A stretch of DNA of 64,000 bases, taken from the NCBI RefSeq assembly GCF_003116035.1, contig NZ_LGQW01000015.1, forward strand, positions 7,379,125 to 7,443,124, read 5' to 3'. Positions within the stretch are counted from its first letter, which is position 1. Each line of letters begins with the position of its first letter. Origin of the DNA: Azospirillum sp. TSH64 (GTDB lineage Bacteria; Pseudomonadota; Alphaproteobacteria; Azospirillales; Azospirillaceae). Both the position numbers and the translations under genes were made by a program. Positions 44,501 through 52,841 of this stretch are shown here, in pieces. The notes beneath the pieces were generated by a model that worked only from the letters and a program-made list of their open reading frames with translations, searched no databases and had not been told where the DNA came from.

Positions 44501-46768
44501 GTCGGAGAAGCGCGGGCGCAGGCCCAGCGCGTGGGTCTTGGGCCGCACTGGCACGCTGACCGACTTGTGGACTGGGCGCCCGCCCGGCTCGGACAGGGTG
44601 ACGCGGATGTCGGCGCGCAGCGGCTTGCTGGTGTCAGGCACCTCCGGCAGGGTCACGGCGATGTGCGACACGCCCTGCTCGTCGGTGGTCGGGAATTCCA
44701 GCGGGTCGAGCCGCTCGGTCGGGTTGTCCTGCACCCGGCCGAAACGATAGTCCTTGAAGGCCGGATAGGGCATCGGGTCGGTCTTCAGCGCCACCTCGGC
44801 GGTGCCCTCCAGCCCGGCGGCCGGCGGGCCGTAGAGGAAGCGGCCCTGCGCCGTCACCTCGAAGGGCTGGCCCGGAACCAGGATCGGCGCGCTGGCGGTC
44901 ACGTCGAGCGCCAGCTTGATCGGCACGAAATCCTCGACCTGGAAGGAGCCGCGGCCGATCGGCTCGCCCTTCGGGTCGCTGTAGACCTGCACCTCCCAGC
45001 CGCCGAGCGGTGCGGTGCGGGTCAGGGTCAGCGGCAGGAAGAAGCCGCCGGCCTCCTGGCCCTTCAGGGCGCCGCTGTAATATTCGGTGCCGCTGGGCCG
45101 CAGGACCTTCACCGTCAGCGGGAAGTTGTCGACCGCCTCGGTCTTGTCGTCGCGCAGCAGGATCGACAGGTTCACCGTCTCGCCCTGGCGGTAGACGCCA
45201 CGGTCGGCATAGACGAAGGCGTCCATCGGTCCCGGCGCCGGACGCCCGCCGACCCCGCGGTCGCTGAGGTCGAAGGCGGCGCCGGTCAGATCCTGCATGG
45301 CGAAATCGGTGCCGAGATAGGCCATCGCCATCTCGGGTGCGTTGCCGCCGGTCTTCAACAGGCCGGGGGCGAAGCGGGCGCGGCCGAACTCGTCAGTCTT
45401 GACACGGGCCAGTTCGGTGTTGTTGCGGGCGACCAGCGCCACATCGACCCCCGGCAGCGGCTTGGCCGTGCCGAAGGAGCGGGCGAAGACGGTCAGCCCA
45501 TCGGCGCCGCGGAAGCTGGTCAGGCCGATGTCGGACAGCAGCACCCACTGGGTCGCCAGCGCATCCCAGCGGTCGGACTCCTCCACGTCATGCGGGCGGG
45601 CGGTGACGACATAGAGGCCGGCCTTGGGATCGTCGCCGACGGCCTGCCGGAACGGGATCGCCGCGGTGGTGTCGCGGTTGCGCTCCCCCTTCACCTCCAG
45701 CGAGCCGGACCACACCAGCTCGCCATTCTCCTGGGCGAGCCGGTCGGCGGAATAGCTGGTCAGCTCGTTGAAGATGTTGCCTTCATACTTGTTGGACACC
45801 AGGGCGCGGTCGGCGATGCGGTAGACCGACACGTCGAGACGGTCGGTGTTGACGCTGACCACCGGGATGCCGTCGGCCCCCTTGCGCGGCAGGATGTAGG
45901 CGGAGCCGCGGAAGGCGGCCATCGACGGCCGGTCGGGCACGCGCACGCGCTGGGTCTCGTCGGCCTTCAGGTTCACCCCGTCCTCGCCGGGCAGACCCTG
46001 GCGCAGGGTGACGGTGTAGCCGGAACCATGGGTGACGCCGCGCAGGCACAGGCTGTTGTCGCGCGTCTCGATGGCGGTCTTGGTCGCCGGCTCCACCCGG
46101 ACATAGTCGTCGAAGCGCACGCCCTGCTTGCCGCTCAGCCGGTCGCTGAACTGGAAGCAGACACGCGGGCTGCTGCCCTCCGCATTGACGGTGACGCCGG
46201 TCAGCGCCAGCCCGGCCTTGCGGCGGAGTGCGACGATGCGTTCCTCCAGCTTCGGCGCCTGGGTGTCGAGGGTCGCAGCCTCCATCTTCGGCGCGATCTC
46301 CTGGATCGACCTCAGCGCCTTGACCGCCTCGTCCGGCTTGCCGAAGGCCTCGTCCATCAGGGTGGCGATGCGCCAGAGGATGGCGACCCGCTCCTCGTCC
46401 TTCGGGTTGAACTGGCCGGCCATCACGGCGCTTTGCAGCGCGCGGTCCCGGTTGGGCGGGGTGGCGGCCTGCCAGACGGCGCTCAGCTCCAGCCAGACCG
46501 ACGGGGAGCCGCCGCCCTGGGTGATCGTCTTCTCATAGGCCTGGATGGCGCCGGCCATGTCCTTGCGGTCGCGGGCGGCGCGCGCCTGCTTCAGCAGATC
46601 GGCGATCACCTGCGGTTTCGGTTGCGGCGGCGATTTCAGCAGCAGCCCGTTGGCATAGGCGGAAGCGTCGGAGAGGGCGCCGGGCGGCGTATAGTCCGCA
46701 CGGACCGGGCCGGCCGTCATCGCCATCACCACCAGAACCCAAAGCAGCGTCAACAGCCGTGCCATCAT
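41552..46768 (-). CDS. Bacterial alpha-2-macroglobulin
   Basis: A 1738-residue periplasmic protease trap. Proteolysis of a bait region exposes a thioester that covalently captures the attacker. The thioester motif GCLEQ lies about residue 1290, inside the conserved helical (complement-like) domain. Many beta-macroglobulin domains precede it. The N-terminal hydrophobic signal (LLTLLWVLVVMAMTAG) has no Cys at the cleavage site, so unlike E. coli YfhM it is not an obvious lipoprotein. Start at ATG 46768 or 46765; AAGG is better spaced for 46765. Downstream pbpC completes the usual pair. Confidence 0.93.
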   Translation of the reverse strand: MMARLLTLLWVLVVMAMTAGPVRADYTPPGALSDASAYANGLLLKSPPQPKPQVIADLLKQARAARDRKDMAGAIQAYEKTITQGGGSPSVWLELSAVWQAATPPNRDRALQSAVMAGQFNPKDEERVAILWRIATLMDEAFGKPDEAVKALRSIQEIAPKMEAATLDTQAPKLEERIVALRRKAGLALTGVTVNAEGSSPRVCFQFSDRLSGKQGVRFDDYVRVEPATKTAIETRDNSLCLRGVTHGSGYTVTLRQGLPGEDGVNLKADETQRVRVPDRPSMAAFRGSAYILPRKGADGIPVVSVNTDRLDVSVYRIADRALVSNKYEGNIFNELTSYSADRLAQENGELVWSGSLEVKGERNRDTTAAIPFRQAVGDDPKAGLYVVTARPHDVEESDRWDALATQWVLLSDIGLTSFRGADGLTVFARSFGTAKPLPGVDVALVARNNTELARVKTDEFGRARFAPGLLKTGGNAPEMAMAYLGTDFAMQDLTGAAFDLSDRGVGGRPAPGPMDAFVYADRGVYRQGETVNLSILLRDDKTEAVDNFPLTVKVLRPSGTEYYSGALKGQEAGGFFLPLTLTRTAPLGGWEVQVYSDPKGEPIGRGSFQVEDFVPIKLALDVTASAPILVPGQPFEVTAQGRFLYGPPAAGLEGTAEVALKTDPMPYPAFKDYRFGRVQDNPTERLDPLEFPTTDEQGVSHIAVTLPEVPDTSKPLRADIRVTLSEPGGRPVHKSVSVPVRPKTHALGLRPRFSDGRVGEGGDAAFDLVAVAPDGSAVAKPGIKWELVEERVSFVWFRRDGRYSYNATVRDIPLASGSVDVAADKPAVVALGKRDFGRYRLEVTDKAAGVASSYRFYSGWASGDETADIPDKLEVSTDKQSYKPGETARIRVAPPFAGELLVTVATDRIFDVRTISVPAEGATVEIPVDAAWGPGAYVTATAYRPPVKGRERQPVRAMGVAWVGVDPSVRTMTVTLDAPQVMRPRSRLEVGVKVAAADGGKIEDTYVTLAAVDEGILRLTDFASPQPEKHYFGKRRLGLDIRDDYGRLIDPLDGPYGAMRQGGDSSGAGLPVVPFTVVSLFHGPVKVGADGTARIGFDVPDFNGELRLMAVAYSRGRVGSAAGPVTVRDPLVADAILPRFLAPGDDSRVTLSLHNVEAAAGTYEVAVTAQDAVAVEGGNLSVPLAKGERKTLIVPLKGVAAGIGHVAVAVKGPENLSLNHDYGITVRPARSVETQFVTRQIAPGESVRFDGAELATYLPGTTSWSASFTTAPPFDVAGILRALDRYPFGCLEQTVSRALPLLVVRDVELALGKDRKPDDGLEARVQQAISRTLDKQRFDGAFGLWGANDEADGWLTAYAAEFLVRAKQKGEAVPDKPLTDALNWLRQRAIASASEPGDLAVRAYALHTLALAGVSLPGPARYLHDTALEKLPTPLAKGQLGAALARMGDQERAASAFDSAVGHLAREEWHVDYGSTVRDSAALVALMTEVNMAGTRIPALIDRLPASATAANRTNTQEKAWSVLAADALLRGAPAKAEMTLGGAKKDGARVDLTPTLAQLKAGIPVANAGKAAVWQAVSLSGVPVAPQPAAREGLRIKRNFFTRKGEVLNLDTIKQNDVFVVVLEGEANTKLFHQGMVTHALPAGWEIENAKLGGGTPEEMAWLGDLSYTRTTEARDDRYVAAVDLTEDQQTFKLAFIVRAITPGTYELPGATVEDMYKPRFFARQTTGRITVRPAE

Positions 46769-46798
46769 GTCGCCTTACAACCGGAAGCGGGATCGCCC

Positions 46799-46817
46799 GG
46801 TTATAGCGCCGATAACC
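46799..46817. promoter_or_regulatory. Dyad GGTTAT-N7-ATAACC
   Basis: Perfect six-base inverted repeat with seven-base spacer, about 30 bases before the alpha-2-macroglobulin start and within the divergent region shared with the DUF2946-like gene. Candidate operator; the regulator is unknown. Confidence 0.35.
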
Positions 46818-46970
46818 CGGTCGTGGCGATATGGCGAACCGCCGATGTACCGTTAGGCTGTATGGGTACCACCACGCTTGTCGAGAGCGGTGCTTCCACC
46901 GGCACTTGTCCGCTGGCCGCGGATCGGATAACGATCGACGGCTTTCGGGCTCTCTGGCGAACGGAAACCG

Positions 46971-47381
46971 ATGCTGGCTCATTGCCGCAGGCTGCAGGAA
47001 CGGTGGGGGCTGGCGCTTGCACTCGCGCTCAGCCTCAGCCTGTTCGTTCGCCTTGCCGCACCCTATGCCGGGGCCGCCGACCGCGACGGCTATGTCGCGA
47101 TCTGCACCGGCAGCGAGCTGGTTTATCTGCCGGCGGACCATGACGGCCTGCCGCTGCCGGACGGCGGGCAGAGCGAGAAGCGGGACCTGCCGCCGCTCCA
47201 CCTGCCCTGCAACTGGCTCGGGCAGTTTCTCGTCCTGCTGCCGGCGTTGCAGATGCTGGTGCTGCCGGCGATGCCGGTGTTGCCAGCGGAATCGCCGGAG
47301 CCCGTACAGCCGCACCGCCCGAAGCCGCTCAAGCCCTTCCAGTCGCAAGCCCCGCCATCCGGCCGTCATCCGACGCATTGA
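46971..47381 (+). CDS. DUF2946-like small membrane protein
   Basis: A 136-residue protein with an N-terminal hydrophobic segment (residues about 12-32) and a second at about 82-102. The region between holds YVAICTGSELVYL and LHLPCNW, two isolated Cys, as in DUF2946 proteins that often neighbour copper or iron uptake genes. The tail is Pro/Lys-rich. GGAA is six bases before the ATG. The PepSY protein gene starts 51 bases after its stop; shared transcription is likely. Assignment to DUF2946 is tentative. Confidence 0.65.
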   Translation: MLAHCRRLQERWGLALALALSLSLFVRLAAPYAGAADRDGYVAICTGSELVYLPADHDGLPLPDGGQSEKRDLPPLHLPCNWLGQFLVLLPALQMLVLPAMPVLPAESPEPVQPHRPKPLKPFQSQAPPSGRHPTH

Positions 47382-47432
47382 GCCGCCCGCCTGCCGGGCG
47401 AACCCGCATCGCGACGACCGACTGGACCGATC

Positions 47433-48803
47433 ATGACGCAAACTCTGCAAGGCGGAGCCATCGGCTCTGCCCTTTACCGTGCGCTGTGGCGCTGGCATTT
47501 CTTCGCCGGGCTGATCTGCGCCCCCTTCGTCATCCTGCTCTGCGTGACCGGCGCCCTCTATCTGTTCAAGGACGAGATCAACGACGGGCTGCACCGCGAG
47601 CTGCGCCTCGTGAGACCGCAGGCTACCGAGCGGCTGGCTCCGTCCGCCCTGGTCGCCAGGGCGCTGGAGGCCCATCCCGGCACGCTCAAGGGCTATGGCG
47701 CCCCTGCGGCACCCGACCGCCCCGCCGAAGTGAAGATCCTGGGATCCGACGGGCTGAAGGACGTCGTCTATGTCAATCCCTATGACGGCCGGGTGCTGGG
47801 CAGCCTGTGGGACGGCGGCTTCGCCGGATCGCCGACCATGTATGTCGTGCGCAAGCTGCACAGCCTGCAATATGCCGGCTGGTTCGCGGAGCGCGTCGTC
47901 GAGGGGGTGGCCGGCTGGATGGTGCTGATGACCGCCTCCGGCCTCTATCTCTGGTGGCCGCGCGGTCAGCAGAGGGGCGGCCAAAGGGGTGGTGTCGTCA
48001 CGGTGCGCGGAGGGCCGGGCAAGCGTGTGTTCTGGCGCGACCTGCATGCCGTCACCGGACTCTTCGTCAGCGTCTTCATCGTCTTCCTGGCGATGACCGG
48101 ACTGCCCTGGTCGGGCTATTGGGGCAAGCAGTTCTACGCCGCCGCCTATGCGGTCGGCATGGGCATGCCCGACGGTTATTGGGACAAGTACCCGGTCTCC
48201 ACAGTGCCGCTGAAGGACACCATCGACCGTGCGCCCTGGATCGTCGAGAACCAGCCGGCGCCGCTGTCCACGTCGGCGGCCGGGGTGCCCGCCAAGCTGG
48301 ACGACGTGGTGCGGACGGTGGAGGCGCTGGACATGGCGCCGGGCTATGCCATCGCCATCCCAGGCAAGCCGGACGGCGTCTTCACCGCCTCCGTCTATCC
48401 CGACGACGTCAGCCGGGAACGGGTGGTTCATCTCGACCAGTACAGCGGCACGGTGCTGTTCGACATGCAGCTGAAGGATTTGGGCCTGTTCGGCCGGCTG
48501 GCGGAATGGGGGGTCGGCATCCATATGGGCCAGGCATTCGGGCTGGCGAACCAGCTGGTGCTGCTCGCGGCCCTGGTGGCGATGGTGGGGCTGACGATGT
48601 CGGGCATCGTGATGTGGTGGAAGCGCCGCCCGGCCGGCAGCCTGGGCGCGCCGCGCCTGCCGGCGGGCCAGCCCGTGCCGAAGGGGCTGATCGTCATCGC
48701 GCTTGCAGGCGGCCTGTTCTTCCCGATGGTGGGTGTTTCGATGCTGGCATTCGCTGCCGTCGAGCTGGCCGGTTACGGGACCCGCGCCCTGCGGACGGCC
48801 TGA
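47433..48803 (+). CDS. PepSY-associated membrane protein
   Basis: A 456-residue inner-membrane protein of the PepSY_TM (PiuB-like) family. It has an N-terminal helix (residues about 22-45, FFAGLICAPFVILLCVTGALYLF), a helix near 165-180 (VAGWMVLMTASGLYLWW), another near 200-225, and C-terminal helices (about 370-395 and 410-440). The conserved WHFFAGL and LHSLQYAGW blocks hold histidines that may bind haem. Members are often linked to ferric-siderophore reduction. No siderophore receptor is adjacent. The LysR gene is convergent, ten bases away. Confidence 0.85.
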   Translation: MTQTLQGGAIGSALYRALWRWHFFAGLICAPFVILLCVTGALYLFKDEINDGLHRELRLVRPQATERLAPSALVARALEAHPGTLKGYGAPAAPDRPAEVKILGSDGLKDVVYVNPYDGRVLGSLWDGGFAGSPTMYVVRKLHSLQYAGWFAERVVEGVAGWMVLMTASGLYLWWPRGQQRGGQRGGVVTVRGGPGKRVFWRDLHAVTGLFVSVFIVFLAMTGLPWSGYWGKQFYAAAYAVGMGMPDGYWDKYPVSTVPLKDTIDRAPWIVENQPAPLSTSAAGVPAKLDDVVRTVEALDMAPGYAIAIPGKPDGVFTASVYPDDVSRERVVHLDQYSGTVLFDMQLKDLGLFGRLAEWGVGIHMGQAFGLANQLVLLAALVAMVGLTMSGIVMWWKRRPAGSLGAPRLPAGQPVPKGLIVIALAGGLFFPMVGVSMLAFAAVELAGYGTRALRTA

Positions 48804-48813
48804 GGCACGACCG

Positions 48814-49719
48814 TCAATCGGACGCCGGGGCCTGTCCGGCGTCCAGCGCGCTGCGCACGAACGCCCGCTCGGCGATGCTGCGGTAACGGTCGCGGTGCCG
48901 CAGCAGGTGGAAGGGCCGGGCCGGCAGGTCCAGCCCATCCAGCGCCACGATCCGCCCCGCCGCCAGATCCTCGGCGACGATCAGGTCGGACAGCACGCTG
49001 GCCCCGACGCCGGCCAGCAGCGCCGCCCGGATCACCCCGCCGCCGGGCAGCGTCATCGCCACGTCGAGCGCGTCGGGCGCCAGCCCCACCCCGCGCATCG
49101 CCGCCTCGAACAGCGCGCGGGTGCCGGATCCGGGTTCGCGCTGGATCCAGCGCCCGGCCGCCATCTCCTCGCGCCCGACCCGGCCCAGCCCGGCCCAGGG
49201 ATGGCCGGCGCCGACCACCAGCCGCAGCCGGTCGCCCTCGATGGGTTCGCTGACCAGCGCCGAATCGGTCACCGCCCCCTCGGCGATGCCGAGTTCGGCG
49301 CGTCCGTCGCGCACCGCCTCGGCCACCTGTTCGGTGTTGCCGATGGACAGATCGACCCGGATGCCGGGATAGGCGGCGGCGAAGCGCAGCAGCCGCGGCG
49401 CCAGCCAATGGTTGCCGACCGTCTGGCTCGCCGCCAGCCGCAGCGCCCCGCGCGACAGGCCGGACAGCTCGGCCAGCATCGTGCCAGCCTCCTCCACCTT
49501 CGCCAGGATGGAGCGGGCCTGGGCGTGCAGCAGGTCGCCGGCGGCGGTCAGCTCGACCCGGCGGCCGATGCGGTCGAACAGGCGCAGGCCATGCTCCGCC
49601 TCCAGCGCGGCGATGGCGGCGCTAACCGCCGGCTGCGACAGGTGCAGAACCTCGGCGGCACGGGTGAAGTGCAGCATCTCCGCCACCGTGGCGAAGATGC
49701 GCAGCTGCTCCAGCGTCAC
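48814..49719 (-). CDS. LysR-type transcriptional regulator
   Basis: A 301-residue LysR regulator: a winged helix-turn-helix at residues 1-60 (FATVAEMLHFTRAAEVLHLSQ, then PAVSAAIAALE), and an effector-binding domain from about residue 90. It starts with GTG and overlaps the moeA stop by four bases (GTGA), so it is read on the moeA transcript. No strong ribosome-binding site precedes it, consistent with coupling. The effector and target are unknown; control of molybdenum-cofactor or nitrate-type metabolism would fit the pairing but is inference. Confidence 0.88.
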   Translation of the reverse strand: MTLEQLRIFATVAEMLHFTRAAEVLHLSQPAVSAAIAALEAEHGLRLFDRIGRRVELTAAGDLLHAQARSILAKVEEAGTMLAELSGLSRGALRLAASQTVGNHWLAPRLLRFAAAYPGIRVDLSIGNTEQVAEAVRDGRAELGIAEGAVTDSALVSEPIEGDRLRLVVGAGHPWAGLGRVGREEMAAGRWIQREPGSGTRALFEAAMRGVGLAPDALDVAMTLPGGGVIRAALLAGVGASVLSDLIVAEDLAAGRIVALDGLDLPARPFHLLRHRDRYRSIAERAFVRSALDAGQAPASD

Positions 49720-50954
49720 GCGAACAGGCCGGTGAAGGGCAGGAAATCGACCAGATCGCCGGGCCGCACCGCCGTGGCCTCCGCCGGCATGTCGACCAGC
49801 CCGTCGGCCTCGACCATCGAGGTCAGCACGCCGGAGCTGTTGCTGGGGAACTTCACCGCGACCGGGCGGCCGTCGGCGCCGCGCTCCAGCCGGGCGCGCA
49901 GGAACTCGCGGCGGCCGGGCTTCTTGGTGAAGGTGAAGTCGGCGACCACCAGGCTGCGCGGCGTGTCGATGCCGCTGGCGCCCGACAGGCGCAGGACCAG
50001 CGGGCGGCCGACCAGCAGGAAGGTCACCATCGCCGACACCGGATTGCCGGGCAGCCCCAGGAAGGGCGTGTCGCCGACCCGGCCGAGCGCCAGCGGCTTG
50101 CCCGGCTTGATCGCCAGCGTCCACAGGTCGATGGAGCCCAGCGCATTGACCGCCGCCTTGACATGGTCCTCCTCGCCGACCGACACGCCGCCGCTGGTGA
50201 CGATCAGGTCGGCGGTGCCGGCAGCCTCGGCCAGTGCGGCGCGGGTGGCGTCCGGCCGGTCGGGCAGGATGCCGAGGTCGCGCACCTCCACCCCCAGCGC
50301 GTCGAGCTGGGCGGCCAGTGTGTAGCGGTTGGCGTCATAGATGGCGTGGTCCGGCTTGGGCGTCCCCGGCTCGCGCAGCTCGTCGCCGGTGGAGAACAGC
50401 ACGACGGTCAGCCGCTTGCGCACCGTCAGGGTGGAGCGGCCGACCGCGGCGGCGAGCCCGACCTCCTGCGCGCGCAGGCGCTGGCCGGTTTGCAGAACCA
50501 CCGCACCGGCGGTCATGTCCTCCCCCGCCAGCCGGATGTTGGAGCCGCGCTTCAGCGATGCCGGGACCAGCACGGCGTCGCCGTCGGTCCGGCAATCCTC
50601 CTGCATCGCCACGGTGTCGACCCCGGCCGGGACCGGCGCGCCGGTGAAGATGCGCACCGCCTGCCCTGCCGCGACCGTGCCGTCGAAGGTCGATCCCGCC
50701 GGAACCCGCCCGACGACGTCCAGCCGCCGGAAGCCTTCCCCCGCCTCGGCGGGAAAGGCCCAGCCGTCCATGGCCGAGACGTCGGCCGGCGGCACGTTGA
50801 CCGGCGCCACCACCTCTTCCGCCAGAACGCGGCCGAGCGCCCGGCGCAGCGGCACCTCCTCCGTCCCGGTCACCGCGCCATAGCCCCGTGCGACGCGGGC
50901 GACCGCCTCGTCCAGCGACAGGGGAATGGGGCCGTGTGCGGAGCAATCGTCCAT
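49716..50954 (-). CDS. moeA: Molybdopterin molybdenumtransferase
   Basis: A 412-residue enzyme inserting molybdate into adenylated molybdopterin. Conserved blocks are VPPADVSAMDGWAF (near residue 57), RIFTGAPVPAG, VLFSTGDEL, DANRYTLAAQL, TSGGVSVGEEDHVK and LPGNPVSAMVTF, as in MoeA/gephyrin domain E. The C-terminal domain IV is present. An FNR/FixK-type site lies about 100 bases upstream, which would suit anaerobic induction of molybdoenzymes. moaA, mobA and similar genes are not in the window. Confidence 0.95.
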   Translation of the reverse strand: MDDCSAHGPIPLSLDEAVARVARGYGAVTGTEEVPLRRALGRVLAEEVVAPVNVPPADVSAMDGWAFPAEAGEGFRRLDVVGRVPAGSTFDGTVAAGQAVRIFTGAPVPAGVDTVAMQEDCRTDGDAVLVPASLKRGSNIRLAGEDMTAGAVVLQTGQRLRAQEVGLAAAVGRSTLTVRKRLTVVLFSTGDELREPGTPKPDHAIYDANRYTLAAQLDALGVEVRDLGILPDRPDATRAALAEAAGTADLIVTSGGVSVGEEDHVKAAVNALGSIDLWTLAIKPGKPLALGRVGDTPFLGLPGNPVSAMVTFLLVGRPLVLRLSGASGIDTPRSLVVADFTFTKKPGRREFLRARLERGADGRPVAVKFPSNSSGVLTSMVEADGLVDMPAEATAVRPGDLVDFLPFTGLFA

Positions 50955-51278
50955 GATCTCGATGTCCTTGTTGAACGGGCCGGGATGAGGAGCGCCATTC
51001 GAGCGGCGGTCGGGCCCGCGCCCTTCCTATCGCCAACTGCAACCCCTGCCTTTGATCGGCGTCAAGGCTCTGTTTGGATATTCCTGTATTGCGGCGCCTC
51101 GGTCCGTCCCCGCCCGCAGCCAGCCGGGACAGGCCGGGTTCCCGGCATGGGGAAGGCTCCCTCCTTTTCGATGCACCTGCCCCGCGCTTTGGCGTAGGAT
51201 GCCCGCACTTTGCCACAGCCCCCGCCGGGGCCGGCGATTTTCCTGTCCGTTCACGTATCCGCAAGAGCAGCCCGTCCC
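50955..51278. other. Intergenic region upstream of moeA
   Basis: About 325 bases between the divergent moeA and the small gene at 51279. Besides the FNR/FixK-like box it contains no convincing hairpin or open frame. A GGAATATCC-like patch at 51076-51085 is AT-richer. Confidence 0.35.
51052..51065. promoter_or_regulatory. FNR/FixK box TTGATCGGCGTCAA
   Basis: Exact TTGA-N6-TCAA, the site pattern of FNR/FixK-type oxygen-responsive activators. It is about 98-111 bases before the moeA start, a usual position for class II or III activation. Confidence 0.55.
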
Positions 51279-51596
51279 ATGGCAAAGCCCCGCCGTTCCC
51301 CGTCCCGCAGCACCCCGTCCGATGTTCAGGGGGCATGGCTGCGCCGCGGTCTGGACCAGCCGGGCGGCAAGCTGCCGCTGTTCGACGAGCGCGGGCAGCG
51401 CGTGAAGAAGCCGACGGTGGACGCCTGCCTGAAATCGGGATGGGCGGAGCGCTGGTTCGACAATCCGCTGAAGCCGGACTGGCTGGTCTGCCGCCTGACC
51501 GAGGCCGGCCGCACCGCGCTGGGCGGGCATGAGCACGGCGATGTCGCCCCTGCCGACGAGGCGGAGGCCGATGCGCGGCAGGGTGCGCTGATTTAA
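51279..51596 (+). CDS. Hypothetical basic protein, 105 residues
   Basis: A small protein, basic at the N terminus (MAKPRRSPSRSTPS) and acidic at the C terminus (DVAPADEAEADARQ). The middle holds LFDERGQRVKKPTVDACLKSGWAERWFDNPLKPDWLVCRLTEAGR, split by Trp residues and two Cys. The Leu-Thr-Glu-x-Gly-Arg stretch resembles the wing of a winged helix, so a DNA-binding fold is possible. The ribosome-binding site is weak. No family recognised. Confidence 0.55.
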   Translation: MAKPRRSPSRSTPSDVQGAWLRRGLDQPGGKLPLFDERGQRVKKPTVDACLKSGWAERWFDNPLKPDWLVCRLTEAGRTALGGHEHGDVAPADEAEADARQGALI

Positions 51597-51629
51597 GGGG
51601 CTGCTATCTAAGGCGCTGCTTGAGCGGAG

Positions 51630-52841
51630 CTACTGCGCGGCCTGCGCGATGCCGTTCACGCGCTTGATCCGCAGCTGGCGGTCGACCTCGGCCTGGAGCT
51701 GGCGCGGGGTTACCGGCTTGTGCAGGATCGCCACGCCATGGGCCGAGGCGTCGGCCAACGTGTCGGCGCCGGTCTCCCCGGTCAGGATCAGGGCGGGAAC
51801 CTCGGCACCGTAGCGGGCGCGCACCCGGCGGATCACCTCGGTGCCGACCCGACCCTCGCGCAGTCGGTAATCGGCGATGACGATGTCCGGCACCCGTCCC
51901 AGCGACTCCAGCCGGTCCATTGCCCGGTCAGCGCTGTCGGCGGCGACGACGCGGAACCCCCATTCGGTCAGCACCGTCTGCAAGCCCAGCAGCACAACCG
52001 CGTCGTCATCGACCAGCACGGCAAGGCGCGGGCGGTCGATGGACGGCGGCCGCTCCGGCCCCCCTGCCCGGCCGGCGAGAAAGCGGGCCGGCGCCAGCGG
52101 CACCAGGACGCGGAAGGCCGATCCCTGCCCGTGCACCGACCGCACCTCGACCGGATGGTCGAGCAGCTGCGACAGCCGCCGCACGATGGCGAGCCCGAGC
52201 CCGAGCCCGCGCAGCCGGTCGCGCTCCGGATTGCCGACCTGATGGAATTCCTCGAAGATGCGGTCGAGATGTTCGGGCGGGATGCCGATGCCGGTGTCCT
52301 GAACCTCGATGGCCAGCCGGTCGCCGTCCGGCCCGGCATCGATGCGGCAGCGGATGCGGATCGCCCCGGCATCGGTGTAGCGCAGCGCATTGTCGACCAG
52401 ATTGCGCAACAGCTGCATCAGCAGCCCGCGGTCGCTGCGCAGCACCGCCTCGCAGCTCTCCACCCGCCAGACCAGCCCCTTGGCGGTCGCCTGCTCGCCA
52501 TAGGCGGCGTCGAGCGCGTCGGTCAGCTCGCCAACGTCGAAGGTGTCGAGGACCGGCGTCACCACCCCCGCTTCCAGGCGCGACACCTCCAGCAGCCCGT
52601 CCAGCAGGCCCTTCATGGTGTCGAGCCCCTGGTCGAGCCGGGACAGCAGATCGCGGCCGCTGTGGTCGCCGACATGGCGGGCAAGGGCTGCGGACAGGAA
52701 GAACAAAGCCTGGAGCGGCTGACGGAGGTCGTGGCTGGCGGCAGCGAGGAACTTCGACTTGGCGAGATTGGCGCGCTCGGCTTCCTCCCGGGCGGCATCG
52801 CGCTCCGCTTCCAGCGACTGAAGGCGATGAATGAGACTCAT
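51630..52841 (-). CDS. Sensorless hybrid histidine kinase
   Basis: A 403-residue signalling protein: a short coiled coil (residues 5-30), a HisKA dimerisation domain with the H-box SHDLRQPLQ (His37), a HATPase domain (N-box LVDNALRY, G1 VQDTGIGIP, G2 RGLGLGLAI), and a C-terminal receiver with DDD acidic residues in VLVDDDAV, phospho-acceptor Asp in VIADYRL and Lys in ILHKPVT. There is no membrane helix, PAS or other input domain; the coiled coil may be the only input. The start ATG 52841 has only a weak ribosome-binding site, so a longer upstream start is conceivable but none was found. Partner unknown. Confidence 0.85.
   Translation of the reverse strand: MSLIHRLQSLEAERDAAREEAERANLAKSKFLAAASHDLRQPLQALFFLSAALARHVGDHSGRDLLSRLDQGLDTMKGLLDGLLEVSRLEAGVVTPVLDTFDVGELTDALDAAYGEQATAKGLVWRVESCEAVLRSDRGLLMQLLRNLVDNALRYTDAGAIRIRCRIDAGPDGDRLAIEVQDTGIGIPPEHLDRIFEEFHQVGNPERDRLRGLGLGLAIVRRLSQLLDHPVEVRSVHGQGSAFRVLVPLAPARFLAGRAGGPERPPSIDRPRLAVLVDDDAVVLLGLQTVLTEWGFRVVAADSADRAMDRLESLGRVPDIVIADYRLREGRVGTEVIRRVRARYGAEVPALILTGETGADTLADASAHGVAILHKPVTPRQLQAEVDRQLRIKRVNGIAQAAQ

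Noticed and set aside
40922..47143. A plus-strand open frame of over 2000 codons
   Set aside because: It lies antisense to pbpC and the alpha-2-macroglobulin, both strongly recognised. Long antisense frames are a by-product of the G/C-rich third positions.
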